Origin: Paguma larvata
Taxonomy: Eukaryota > Chordata > Mammalia > Carnivora > Viverridae
Assembly (NCBI GenBank): GCA_030068075.1
Contig: CM057841.1
Coordinates: 44,681,030-44,745,029 of the forward strand
Reading direction: 5' to 3'
Length of the DNA: 64,000 nt
The position numbers were made by a program, and so were the translations under genes. Below are positions 10,516 through 21,535 of this stretch, piece by piece. The notes beneath the pieces were generated by a model. The model saw only the letters and a list, made by a program, of their open reading frames with translations, had not been told where the DNA came from and searched no databases. The stretch's first letter is position 1; each line of letters starts with the position of its first letter.

Positions 10516-11987
10516 GGGATTCCGAGGTCAAAGACAAGGGCGCTGGGAAGCCACCTTCCAGATTCTTCTATCTCGCCAAGTGTTAGCGGTTTCTGGCAGC
10601 AGTAGCCATGAAGCAGAAGCACCACCTTGAGGCTGCAGCACGGCCACTACATGAGAGCTGTCCGGCCCAGGCCCACTATCTCCTCTGGGCCTACAGTTCC
10701 TCACCCTATGACAACATCACTTTTGAAGGAACATGTGCATATTGCTTCCAGTTGCTGGTCTTGGGTAATTCTGGAGTGTGCCTCAAACCCAAATCCAAAT
10801 ACAGACACTTCTTAACTGAGAGACAAGAAATCATACACTCAGTTTTAAAAATTGTGCAAATATTGTGAAAAAATACAGACTCCAAAAGTGTGTTGTTGAT
10901 TACTTGTAAGACAGGCAACAAAACAGTTAAACATCATGGTAAAAGTAGAAGCTTTCTATCCGTACTTAAGAGCAATCCTACCACTCCTATGACTAAACTC
11001 CACCAAAGACACCAGAGGGAAAGACTCTGAGTTCTACAAACCTAAATCATGTGTGTGTTTCCAAAGGCAACAACCCAGCCTTGATATTCAGGACACCAAC
11101 ATCTCAACACTCAACACCTGTTTGCTCCTCAAAGAGTGTGAGCAAAACTAAGGACACTTCTCTCAATTAAAAACGTTGCCTAGTCAGAGTGAATCCTAAA
11201 AGAATTCAAAGGTGGACTTCAGAAATTTCTTATTATCTTTGTAAAGGATAGGCTGTGAAAATAAATGTTAATAAAACTCTGAAACTAAAGGTAGTCAGCA
11301 AAACATATTTTTAAAATCTTTAATTATTTAAATACATGGAAACTAGGATCCAAGAGCAAACTTCGCTGGGCATTTTTCAGTGTTTATGGAGAAAATACTT
11401 CATTAAAATGAATAACTGAAACCGGTCTACCACAGAGGGTGGTTGTGAGGATCAAGAATATATGAAAGCTCCTTGTAAACAGCAAACATATTATGGACAC
11501 TGAGTGGTTAGATTATTATTTTCTCTTCCCCTAATTAGTACAGTAGTCATTTCTTTCCTAAGGAAATTGAGACCTTTATGAGAGGACCTACTCACTCATT
11601 TCTATGTATCTATTATTGCTAATTCAGGAAAAGGATTAAGTGTCTTTGTTTTTCCACAATCACTTCTGTAACTGTATTAGAGCGCTGAACGGGATTCCTG
11701 TTTTGCATGCAAAAGTAAATATGGAATATTCTTGATTGTAAATCATTCAGATACCCAAAATTTCATTTTTATAACTTGCTATTGTTCCTAGTAATATTTT
11801 ATCTTAAGTGGCATTTCATTCACTCTGGTGAAGACTTTTTCTATGCCTAAAATTTACAGTATGTAACATAGTAATAGTTTAGGTATCTTAAACCTTTTCT
11901 AAAACACATATATCAAAACGGTAAGGCTGAGTTTATATTCAGCCAGTCTTTTCAAAATTCTTTAATTTAGATATTTTAAACTACAAA
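10516..11987 (+). pseudogene. C18orf21: Processed pseudogene of C18orf21
   Basis: The parent is C18orf21 (also called RMP24), a small zinc-finger-like protein linked to RNase MRP. Translation from the ATG at 10608 gives the recognisable N-terminus (MKQKHHLEAAARPLHE, then LLWAYSS, then a CAYCFQLLVL segment retaining a CxxC pair). The frame breaks after about 70 residues and stops at 10866-10868. The rest of the coding region follows in shifted frames (a 'TCKTGNKTVKHHGKSRS'-like stretch near 10900-10960). There are no introns, and a 5' leader (10516-10607) and long 3' region are present. The insert is bounded by a perfect 18-base duplication (10498-10515 and 11988-12005) within an old L1. This shows an L1-mediated retrocopy, not a gene duplication. 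Parent identity is from my recall of the protein; TSD, stop and frameshift are seen directly. Confidence 0.9.
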
Positions 11988-12077
11988 AAAAGTCAACAAT
12001 AGGAAAAGAATCCAATTAAAAATGAGTTAAAGACTTTTTGACTTCTCACCCAGAAAATATAAATATGATATTATTTT

Positions 12078-12286
12078 CTTAAAATTTTTAAATGTTTATT
12101 ATTTTTGAGAGAGAGACAGAGAGCAAGCAGGGGAGGGGCAGAGAGAGAGGGAGACACAATCCGAAGCAGGCTCCAGGCTCAGAGCTGTCAGCACAGAGTC
12201 AGACGTGGGGTTCAAACTCACAGACTGCGAGACCATGACCTGAGCTGAAGTCTGCCGCTTAATCGACTGAGCCACCCAGGCGCCCT
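12078..12286 (-). mobile_element. CAN-SINE inside L1
   Basis: Full antisense SINE with GA tract (12108-12152) and clean head 'gagccacccaggcgccc'. It splits the L1 ORF2 end between 'acccagaaaatataaat' and 'aatacaaaaagatgttcatg'. Confidence 0.94.
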
Positions 12287-13310
12287 AAATATATTAAAAA
12301 TATGAATACAAAAAGATGTTCATGTCATATTCCATATCAATGTAAATTAAAACAGTAAGGAAATACCATACACACCTATTGGAATGGCCAAAATCCAGAA
12401 CACTGACAACAGTAAATGCTGGTGAGGGTGTAGACCAACAAGAACTCTCATTCACTGCTGTTAAGACTACAAAATGATATAGCCACTTTGGGAGACAATT
12501 TGGCTATTTCTTCCAAAACTAAACATACAGTTATCATACAATCCAGCAACCTCATTCATTGGTATTTACCCAAAGGAGGTGAAAACATACCCACACAAAA
12601 AACATCTGCAATCAGATGTTTATAGCATTTTTACGCATAATTGCCACAACTTGGAAGCAACCATGATGTCCTTCAATAGCTGAATGAACAAATAAACTAT
12701 GGTACATCCAGGCAATAGAATATAATTTAGCAGTAAAAAGAAATGAGCTATCAAGCTATGACAGGACAACAAGGAAATTTAAATGCATATTACTAAGTGA
12801 AAGAAGGCCATCTGAAAAGGCTACATACTCTATGATTCTAATTATAGAACATTCTAGAAAAGGCAAAACTATGGAGATTGTGAACAGATTAGTGGCTGTC
12901 AGGGGTTGGAAGATAAGGGGATGAGGAATATGAGGATTTGAGGGCAAAATATTTTGGATGATACCATATTACTGTACAATAATATATTCCAATATCATAT
13001 ATATACATATGATTATAATAATGAGTGTATGTCATTATACACTTGTCCAAATCCATAAAATGTACAACGTCAAGAGTGAACCTTAAGTTAAACTATGGAC
13101 TTTGAGCAGAATGTGTCATTACAGCATCATCAAATTTAAGATATGTATCACTCTGATGGGGGATGCTGGTAACGGCTGAAGCTATGCATATGCTGGGGGC
13201 AGAAGATACATGGGAAATATGGGAAATCTCTACACCTTCCACTTACATTTATTGTGAACCAAAAACTGTTCTTAAAAAAAATAAGATCTTTTTAAAAATC
13301 ACTGAAATTA

Positions 13311-13489
13311 GGGGCATCTGGGTGGCTCAGGTCCTGATCTCACAGCTAGTGAGTTCCAGCTCCAAATCTGGCCCTGTGTTGACAGCTTGGAGCTGGGATC
13401 CTGCCTTGGATTCTGTGTCTCCCTCTCTCTCTGTCCTTACCCCGCTAGTGCTCTGACTCAATCTCTCTCAAAAAATAAACATTTTTATA
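13311..13489 (+). mobile_element. CAN-SINE, A-box region deleted
   Basis: The head 'ggggcatctgggtggctcag' joins directly to 'gtcctgatctcacag', losing about 25 bases. Flanks 13295-13310 and 13490-13505 match at 15 of 16 bases (aaaatcactgaaatta). Confidence 0.93.
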
Positions 13490-13603
13490 AAAATCAATGA
13501 AATTAAATCCTCAGTAGGTTATCTAATATCAAAATGGACAAAGCTAAAAATTAAAATCTTCAAGTTGAAAATATAGCCAAAGAATTCTCTCAAAACACAG
13601 CAT

Positions 13604-13671
13604 CACTTGTTGGGTTGAGCACTGGATGTTGTATGGAAACCAAGTTGACAATAAGTTATTTAAAAAAAAAC
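13604..13671 (+). mobile_element. Very short L1 3' end (68 bases)
   Basis: Only the last 68 bases of a carnivore L1 are present: 'cacttgttgggttgagcactgg', 'gtatggaaaccaagttgaca' and a poly(A) tail. The duplication acacagcat (13595-13603 and 13672-13680) shows this is a genuine, extremely truncated insertion. Confidence 0.88.
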
Positions 13672-13680
13672 ACACAGCAT

Positions 13681-14714
13681 GAAAACCTCAGAAATAAGAA
13701 AGAAAGAAGATTTATAAGACAGATCCAGAAACTGTAAATTTGTCTACGGGAGGCAAAGAAGAAAAGAGCGAGATGGGTGGGGGAGATAACACACACACAC
13801 ACACCCCGCTGGCAAGTTTTCATAGTATCAAACAAAAAAGCATATCCTGAAAGATTCCAGATAAAGTTCTGCCTTCATGATGAGCACTGCCTATACGTGT
13901 GCCACAAAAGATGCCTTGATTTAAGAGCAACTCTAGGGGTTCCATTACATTTGTCCTTAATCCAAGATTTCCAGAGAAGACTCTCCAAGACTCAACAAAC
14001 CTGGGCACACAGGGCCATTTGGGTAAGATTAGCACCCTGTCTTCCTTTAGCCCTAATCAGCCTCTCCACATAGAGTATATGCAGAGTGTCTACCAAATGT
14101 CAGGTGCTGGGCAACCGTAACAGTTATACTCTCTATCCTCTCCTTTTCCGAAACCTTCAAGAATATAGTATTCTGAGACTGTGGAACACACCTCTGGGAG
14201 AGGTGAAGAGATGAAGAAGCTTGAGTATTTCATCTATTGACTTCCAAACCTCATTGGGTGAAGGGGCCCCTCTGGAATCAAGAGTTCCACAGGATATCCA
14301 GACTCGTCCTCACAAAGGCCAACAGCAGCCTCCCACAGTTAGTGAATGTGCTAAAGCACAGAGAGGCAAGAAGCCTACCTTATGGGAAAAAACTGTCCAC
14401 AGGTGACCTCTGGGGCAGCTGGGGGGATCTGGGTAGACGCGTACATGCATGTGCATATCCACACACACATAAAATCTGCCCAATGGCCAACTTCTGACAT
14501 AATGTGGAAACACTGGGAGCATTAATGCTAACATTAGGCACAAAGATGTCATCACCATATTTAACACTATCTTGGACTGACGCAATTAGACTAGAGAGAG
14601 AAATGAGAAGCATAAAATTGAAAAGAGGCAAAGCTATCTCTATTTTGAGATATTTTATATCTGTAAATCCAATTAATCAACTAAAATACCAAAACCAAAT
14701 ATAAGATAATTCAA
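13681..14714. other. Mostly unrecognised; short (AC)n
   Basis: Holds an (AC) run at about 13789-13805 and otherwise no repeat I can name. The open frame at 13777-14073 (98 codons) begins inside the AC run, has no motif and no upstream signal, so it is not called a gene. Confidence 0.5.
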
Positions 14715-15205
14715 AAAGGTGGCAGTATGTAGAATTAGTTAAAAAGAAATCAATATTCTATATAATAAAACAACAGTTAAAAGGTACAATGGAAGGAAGA
14801 GCCTATGCATAGCTAGGAACAAGCTTAATAAGAAATGTGCAAAACTAAATGACAGGGGAAAATAACTACTACCAAAGGATAAATAGTAAAATGAAAAAGA
14901 GATGCTATATTCTTGTAAAGAAAGATCTAAAGTCAATTCTCTCTCAGTTAATTTAAGGCAATCCAATAAAATACCAACATGATTTTTTATTTGATCGTGT
15001 TTTGTTTTTGTTTTCTTTTTTTTACCTAGAACTAGAAAAATTGATCCTAAATTCATATAGAAAAATAAATTTTAAAATAACTAGGAAAATTTTGAAGAGA
15101 AGTTATGTAAGAAATAGACCTACTAGCACCCTAATTAAAAATGTATAATTGGTGACTGAAGAGACAGGCCAGTGAACAACAGAATGTTTATAAACAGACG
15201 AAAAT

Positions 15206-15400
15206 GGGGCGCCTGGGTGGCTGAGTCAGTTATGCATCCGACTATAGCTCAGGTCATGATCTCATAGCTGTGTCCAGCTCTGCATGGAGAGCTGAGAGCC
15301 TGGAGCCCACTTCAGATTCTGGGTCTCCCTCTCTCTCTCTGCCCCTCTCCTGTTCGTGTGCTCTCTCTCTCTCAAAAATAAACATTTAAAAAAATTTTTA
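15206..15400 (+). mobile_element. CAN-SINE inside L1
   Basis: Head 'ggggcgcctgggtggctgag', CT-rich block ending in 'ctctctctctctcaaaaataaacattt'. Duplication at 15190-15206 and 15401-15417 matches at 16 of 17 bases. Confidence 0.94.
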
Positions 15401-15629
15401 ATAAACAGATGAAAATGTAATTAGGAATTTATTTTATTATAAAGATGACGTTTGAAATTACTGAAATTAAGAACGACATTTTAATAAATGTCAGGACAGC
15501 TGAGTAGCAGTCTGGGAAAAGATAAAGTTGTTTCCCTACTTCACACTGTACAGAAAAACTCCAAAAGGATCAAAGCTTTAGAGGTTAAAAATTAAATATT
15601 AGAAATACGTTAAAAATTGAGTGGGGAAG

Positions 15630-15766
15630 GGATGCCTAAGTGGCTCAGTCAGTTAATCATCTGACAGCTCAGAGCCTGGAGCCTGCTTCAGATTCTGTGT
15701 CTCCCTCTCTCTCTGCCTGCCTCTCCTCTACTAAAAATGAAAAAAACATTAAAAAAAATTGTTTTA
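15630..15766 (+). mobile_element. CAN-SINE, middle deleted
   Basis: The head and A-box region fuse to 'agctcagagcctggagcctgc', removing the B box, so the copy is only 137 bases. The duplication attgagtggggaag/atggagtggggaag (15616-15629 and 15767-15780) confirms one insertion event. Confidence 0.92.
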
Positions 15767-16061
15767 ATGGAGTGGGGAAGTCCATAGAAGTTAGACTGCA
15801 AAATCCAAAGGCAATATAAGATTGGTAAATTTGGCTGAGTGAGAATTTAAACCTTAACTGTACCTCCACCCCTCCCCCAAAAAACAAACGACAACACGCC
15901 AAAAGCAAAATTAAAAGTCCATGACTAATCAGGGAGGAAAGAGATTTCAAATTTATATTACAAAATCTGATCTCCCTAATTTATAAATATTACCTAGAAT
16001 TCAAGAATACATGACCAACAACCTAAAATAAAAATGGACAAACGATACACACAGTACTCAG

Positions 16062-16079
16062 TAAAAAAAAAAAAAAAAG
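16062..16079 (+). repeat. Poly(A) run
   Basis: An A-run of about 17 bases inside the old L1, with no flanking retrocopy body to explain it. Confidence 0.8.
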
Positions 16080-16396
16080 AAGAAAAACATATGAATCACC
16101 ATTAAGCTTATGAAAAACATGTCAAGTCTCAATCTATTCACAGTAAGATAACCAAAAGTATGATGAGACACCATTTATCATCTAGCACATTGGCAGAAAT
16201 TATAATTTTGACAACTCTTAATGTTGGAGTGAAACAGGTTAAGCAGGTACACTGCTAATGGGAAAGTGAAATGGTACAACCCTCATGAAGAGTAATCTAG
16301 CTATCTCTACCAAAAATACAGATGCATTTACCATTCGACCCAGCAATCCTACTTCTGGGAACCTATCCTACAGATACTACTGTACACATATAAAAT

Positions 16397-16600
16397 GGCC
16401 TATGTATTTCACTTAGCATTATACTTTCTAGCCCCATCCATGTTGTGCCAAATGGCAAGACTTCATTCTTTTTATGGCTAAATAATATTCCAGTATATAT
16501 ATTATACACACACGCCATCTGTTATATTGTACACTTTAAATAATGTAACACTACATATTAACTATAATGAAATTTAAAATTAAATTTTAAAAATCATATT
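16397..16600 (+). mobile_element. Twin-primed (5'-inverted) L1 insertion
   Basis: The first ~118 bases (16397-16515) are an L1 3' segment in antisense ('atttcacttagcattatac', 'gccccatccatgttgtgcc'). The next ~85 bases (16516-16600) are the sense L1 terminal sequence ending in 'ttaaaattaaattttaaaaa'. The old L1 host resumes on either side. This antisense-then-sense structure is the signature of twin priming. Confidence 0.75.
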
Positions 16601-16959
16601 CAGAAACAAAAAACATATGTAGAAGATTATTCTTTATAACATTATTTGTAATAGCAAAAAATTGGAATTAATCTAACTATCCATTAACAGAGTATTGGCT
16701 GAAGAAACTATGGCTACATCCCTACCACTGAATAAAAGTTTAATAACTATCTCAACGTACTGATGTAGAAACTAAGTGCAACTTTTTATGATTTTTTATT
16801 ATTATGTAGAATAAGAAAAGTCTTTGAAATGCTTCAGAGAGATAAAAACACATATGAAGACATGGCTTTAAAGGAAGTAAGAATCGAATTGATTTCAGAT
16901 TTCTGATGAAGCAATATTACTAATGTTGGGGTATGTCTAACAACAGAGCTAGCTGGAAC

Positions 16960-17645
16960 CAGATTAAAGAAATGAACACTAAGAATATAGAATATTTGAA
17001 TAATCTAATTAACAAGTTCGCTCTAACAAATATAAAATAGAAAATTAAATACATTAAAGAACATTTTTCTCAACAAAGGGACACTCACAAAAGAAAATTG
17101 ATCACATATTAGGTAATGAAGAAAAAAAATTTCATCAACTCCCGTAAAGCAGGAATCATATAAGCCTTATTGATTGGACCCAATAAAATAAAATTAGATT
17201 CATCATCAAAAAGATAGCCAAAAATATCTATGGACTCAAAAACTCTAAAACTCCCTTGAGAATAACTCTTACAATTAAGAGAAAAATCGATATAGAACCT
17301 GTAAACTATTTTTAAATGACCAATGAGACCATTGTAAAACCTGTAGGATTCAGGAAAAACGGTATTCAGAAAAACTGAAATACACTCATTAACCTTGCTC
17401 TATTCTTGTTATCTTCCCCAAAGAAACATTTTCCGTGCACAGAGATATGCACAAAGGTTTTTATTGCACCATGGTTTATCAGGGTTAACATTTCCCTATT
17501 TGGACACATTGTTCTTTTCAGATCTTTCTAGCTCCACGTTATGGAATATTACACAACAGGTCAACAGAATAAAAACAGTTTTAAGTATTGAAATGGAAAA
17601 TTTTTCAAGAAGTAATATTAAGTAAAATTTTTTTTAATTCAGGCT
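16960..17645 (+). mobile_element. Old L1 fragments (ORF2 endonuclease-RT linker, then 3' part)
   Basis: Decayed L1 ORF2 words: 'aataatctaattaacaagttcg', 'aacatttttctcaacaaaggg', 'gatcacatattaggtaatg', 'ggaatcatataagccttat', then weaker 3'-like text around 17440-17600. No coding potential remains. Confidence 0.6.
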
Positions 17646-17850
17646 AAAATTATAGTGGCAATATACTTTTATGTTAGAATAATTTAACATAAATTATAAC
17701 TAATGTATTTCTACAGGTACATATCTATTTTACAGAAAAAAAAAATATCAGGAAGACTAGCTGCTAGCCAGTGTGTTACTTTTAGGGAAGAGAGTAGATA
17801 AGAGGAATGATCGATGTAATACTCAATTAACTGTACTACTTAATTTTTTT

Positions 17851-18055
17851 TAATTTTTTTAATCTTTATTTTTGAGAGAGTGATAGAACACGAGTTGGGG
17901 AGAGGCAGAGAGAGAGGGAGACACAGAATCTGAAGCAGGTTCCAGGGTCTGAGCTGTCAGCACAAAGCCTGACACGGGGCTCAAACTCATGGACCGTGAG
18001 ATCATAACCTGAGCCGAAGTCGGATGCTTAACCGACTGAGACACCCAGGCGCCCC
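17851..18055 (-). mobile_element. CAN-SINE, felid type
   Basis: Full antisense SINE: T-rich tail complement, GA tract, 'cacggggctcaaactcatgg' and head 'gagacacccaggcgcccc'. The duplication ctacttaattttttt occurs at 17836-17850 and again from 18055. Confidence 0.95.
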
Positions 18056-18070
18056 TACTTAATTTTTTTT

Positions 18071-19500
18071 TTTTTACAATATGAGAATATTTGTGTAAAA
18101 TGCGTGTAAAAGAAAAAGAAGTTACCTGTGTGAATTATCCTAAAATCATCATAGAAGATTCCTCTCTTACAAATTTTGCAAGAACTATTTATTTAGCTCA
18201 CATAACTTTTTGCTTAGGCAAGTTTTTATTGATAAAGCTAGACTGTTTTTTTTTTTAACCACTTAGAATCTTAGTGGAACATAAGGCATTAGATGATTTT
18301 CATTGATGTGTTTAGTTAGTTATATCAAATTTCTAAATTGTCGGACTAGAAAAGCAGTTAAGATGGAAAGAGGAGAAGCCTCAAATAAAGCCCCATTTTA
18401 CAAACCTATTTATTGGTGATCACAGGGATATCATCTGCAGAATAAATCCTCAAATTCTTAAATCCATCACTGCCAACATATTTTAAAGTCTGCTTCTCAG
18501 GCTCACCTTAAATACAAGGTTTCTTTTAAGAGAAAACTCATCATTAACAGCACCAGATAGGAACCAAAATGTTAACTATAAACCTAAGAACAAAGTAAAA
18601 TGTTACACAAATAAAATAAAAACTGTGTACCCCGTTTCTCTAACTGTACAACAAATTATTAAAGTCGTTCTAGGATACACCGGTTGTTAAACAGGGCAGC
18701 AGAAGTGTGAATAAGAAAGATACTCTAATTTAAACAAAATTAATAAAGAAATGTTCTGCATGGGTTTTTTTTCCTGTTTCTACTTCTAATCATTTATCAT
18801 GCAAATGAAAGCAGTAATGGAAAATGTAAAGAAAACAAATTCTGCAATATACCGAAACCCATATCCAGCAAGAGATAAGATTGAATATCAGAAGGAAGGG
18901 GTCTGAAAATTAGCTGTCTGTACAATAACTGGGAGGGAAAACTGTTTTATTTAGCCTGGAGGGATTTTTTTGTAGCAAACTGACTAAATTAAAATCCAGT
19001 CTATTAAATCCAGTATCATACTAGAAAATGCCTTTTCCTTGCACTTTTAGATAAATTTTCATTGATCTCATTTTACACATGATTACATTTTTAATGAGTT
19101 GTGCAATATTTCTAGGCTAATTTTAAATCCCCTCTCTCCTTTTCCCCCACCCCCACTTATTGCTTGCTGGATTAACATTTCTGATAAATTGTTGGACCAG
19201 AAAGAAGGAGCATTACCAAGATGAAATAAATTACTTCCATTTTTTTTGCAGCTCTAAAACGATAATAGGAGAATACAAATGCCCACTGTCTAATTATGCC
19301 ACATCTTCCAATTCATTTTACAAAAACAATTATTTTATTTTTATGTAATAGGCATGTTACCTTGTGTTCATCAGAAACCGACCCTGAACGCTGCATGGTC
19401 TATTAGAAAAAAGAAATTTCACCCTAACACTGATCAAGTAAACACGATCATCTTAAAAGGAGCAACTTCATAAACTAAATGATAGGAAGACAATTAGAAA
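18071..19500. other. No recognised feature
   Basis: About 1.4 kb of AT-rich apparently single-copy DNA. A T-run at 18246-18257 is the only simple repeat. Short open frames such as 19160-19348 lack any motif. Confidence 0.5.
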
Positions 19501-19504
19501 ATCT

Positions 19505-19843
19505 AAACACTAAGAAGTAAGTTTATTTTCAGGTTAGAATTTATTTAAAATTAACTTCCAAGCAGAGTACAAAATGATACTACGCATAAATGCTTTCAGA
19601 GACCAGTTCCTGTGTGAGACAAGAGACCAGGAGAGTACCTTGAGTATAGTCTCCCACTTTACAGAAGTCAAGTCATTTTTCTGTAACAGCATCTTCAGGC
19701 TTATATGCCATAAATAAAGATAATGTCATGGAAGTCACTGGAATTCCAGCCTCTACTCGAGAAAGGAAGTCAGAAAAATCATCAAAATCGGGGTCCACGA
19801 CCAAGAACTCTGTAATGACTAAGAGCAAACTCTGCAAACATAT
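19505..19843 (-). other. Candidate antisense coding-like segment, unidentified
   Basis: On the minus strand a possible splice acceptor (tatgtttgcag, ending at 19832) precedes about 50 open codons ending with TGA at about 19672-19674. The translation contains an acidic patch, DPDFDDFSDF, and SRVEAGIPVTS, unlike the repeat-derived frames elsewhere. Two AATAAA motifs follow on the same strand (about 19515-19550), as expected of a terminal exon. I do not recognise the protein. There is no supporting upstream exon in view, and the overlapping plus-strand frame is probably a shadow. It could be a real last exon, a piece of an old retrocopy or chance. Confidence 0.25.
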
Positions 19844-19884
19844 TAAACGTTCTAATTTAAAGAATGCAAGAATAAACAAAACGA

Positions 19885-20375
19885 AATTCAGCTCTATGGT
19901 GCTTACAAGAGATACACTTAAAAAAATATGGGCCTTGAAAGACTGACAATAAAAATGTTGGAACAGATTTGTCAGACAAATACTAACTAGAAGAAGACTG
20001 GTAGTGTACTAATTTTAGTAATCAAAGTTGAAAATAAACCAAGAAGATTTAAAGTAAAGGGAAAAAAAAATCACAAGATTTATATATATTAACACGAAAT
20101 TTATATGTACTTTTACATATATGAAAAGAATGTATATATTTGCATATAGGAATATAAATATATATATTAAATAAGGGCATTTACATTATTTAGACACAGG
20201 GAAAATATATATACACATACACAGTACATGTATGCCCACATGAATACACACACATGTACAAAGTATTAATTTGTATGCTCCTAATACAATATGGCTTCAA
20301 AATATAAAAATCACAACTGACAGAATTATAAAGGGAAAATGATAGAAGAAAGATTTAACATGTTAAATGGAGACA
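19885..20375 (+). mobile_element. Old L1 ORF2 fragment with internal AT-rich tract
   Basis: Begins 'cttacaagagatacactt', continues 'gtactaattttagtaatcaaag' and ends 'aaaatcacaactgacagaatt', which are decayed ORF2 endonuclease-region phrases. An AT/ATATAC low-complexity stretch (20070-20260) has expanded inside it. Confidence 0.65.
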
Positions 20376-20410
20376 TGAAATTTTTTTGTCTGTTTTTGGG
20401 GGGGGGGGTT

Positions 20411-20613
20411 GAAGTTTATTCATTTATTTTGTGAGAGAGATAAAGCAAACAGGAGAGGAGCAGAGAGAACATGTGAGAGAGAGAATCCAAAGCAGGCTCC
20501 AGGCTGTCACTGCACAGCCCAACACAGGGCTCTATTTTCACGAACTGTGAGATGATGATCTAAGCCAAAATCAAGAGTCAGCTGCTTAACCAACTGAGCC
20601 ACCCAGGCACCCC
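20411..20613 (-). mobile_element. CAN-SINE, felid type
   Basis: Antisense SINE from a G-run and 'gaagtttattcatttattttgtgag' to the head 'gagccacccaggcacccc'. It separates two different L1 fragments. Confidence 0.93.
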
Positions 20614-20977
20614 TGGAAGATATTTTGAGAAGACACAATTGAACTTCTAGAGATGACAACTACAATGTGTGAGATCAAAAATATACTGTATGGAATTAAC
20701 AGGTTACACCAAGCAAAAGAATAGATTAGTAAACTATAAGACATGGCCATAGGAACTATCCAAAATGCAACACACATACAAATAAAGACAGAAAAAAGAA
20801 TTAACAAACCATCAGTGAACCCTGGGGCAACCTCATAGGGCCAAATATAAGGTAACTGGCATCCCCAAAAGGATGGGAAAACACTACATATTTGAAGAAA
20901 TAGTGGCTGAAAATATTCCTTGTTTGTTTAAAACCATAAGCCCATTTTGTGAGTGGTAGCAAGCATAAAGTGGGCAC

Positions 20978-21535
20978 CGTGAAGGCCTCAGATATACTGC
21001 AAGAATATATAATATGATGGAGTACTGCCTACTCATTCCCCGGTGCCGCTCTCTGCACTCTACCACATGCCAATCTTTACTACCTAATCATGTCACTGCC
21101 AAGTACTGCTTCTAGTACTTTCTGTCTCTGCTGAAGAAGTCTTCAAGAAAAATGGACTCCTGTCAGTAGGTATTTAAGAAATTTCCCCTCCAGCTAAACA
21201 AATTTGGCACCTAACTGTGCTACAACTCCTGCAGTGGCACCCACAGGCACTGAGGGTACAGGGACCTGACTACTATGGACAACGTCACTCAGTGCTATCA
21301 TGACATGGGGGTCCAGTACAGCACCCAGGCCCATACAATCCACATTATGAGGGTGGAGGAGTTCATGTCCAGTCAAGCAGTTCCACAATCCCAAGATCAA
21401 GTTTTGTTGCCCCAATGGGTCTTGAATTGACGGCAAAGGTCAAGCTTCACTGCCAAAAGCCCCAACACTGTCTTTTAGATGCAAGGCCCTCCCCATCCAC
21501 ACATCTGCCCAAATAAACTCATAGTGACACAAAAA
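20978..21535 (+). pseudogene. RPL18A: Processed pseudogene of ribosomal protein RPL18A
   Basis: The parent encodes large-subunit protein eL20 (L18a). Conceptual translation in shifting frames recovers the whole protein in order: KAS..LQEY near 20982, PNHVTAKY near 21090, FKKFPL, GYRDLT near 21260, VTQCYHDMG near 21284, VKQFHNPKIKF near 21375 and PNT.F with a TAG stop at 21476-21478. The initiator ATG is GTG (20979), and several frameshifts and internal stops are present. There are no introns. A 3' region with AATAAA (21512-21517) ends in a short A-run at 21530-21535, after which the host L1 ORF1 resumes. This is an old L1-mediated retrocopy. The exact 5' edge and target-site duplication are unclear. 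Confidence 0.88.

Larger units (their letters stand above)
9346..13300 (+). mobile_element. Old L1 (L1MA-like), split by five insertions
   Basis: One L1 can be followed across the region: ORF2 C-terminal half (9346-9444, 9641-10012), a short piece (10465-10515), then 11988-12077 and 12287-13300. It ends in 3'UTR phrases such as 'aaactatggactttgagc', 'ctctgatgggggatgctggtaa' and 'gtgaaccaaaaactgttctt'. The pieces are in order and orientation, and the reading frame is full of stops. Interruptions are four SINEs and the C18orf21 retropseudogene. Confidence 0.85.
14715..16395 (+). mobile_element. Old L1 ORF2 3' portion
   Basis: Highly diverged ORF2-like text: 'gacaggccagtgaacaacagaatg', 'ccaaaaggatcaaagctttag', 'tatgatgagacaccatttatc', 'ccattcgacccagcaatcc'. 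It resumes after 16601 ('acattatttgtaatagcaaaaaattgg'). No open frame survives. Two SINEs and one twin-primed L1 interrupt it. Confidence 0.78.

Noticed and set aside
13777..14073. 98-codon plus-strand frame considered as a small gene
   Set aside because: It begins in an (AC) run, has no recognisable domain, and its minus strand is equally open over the same interval.
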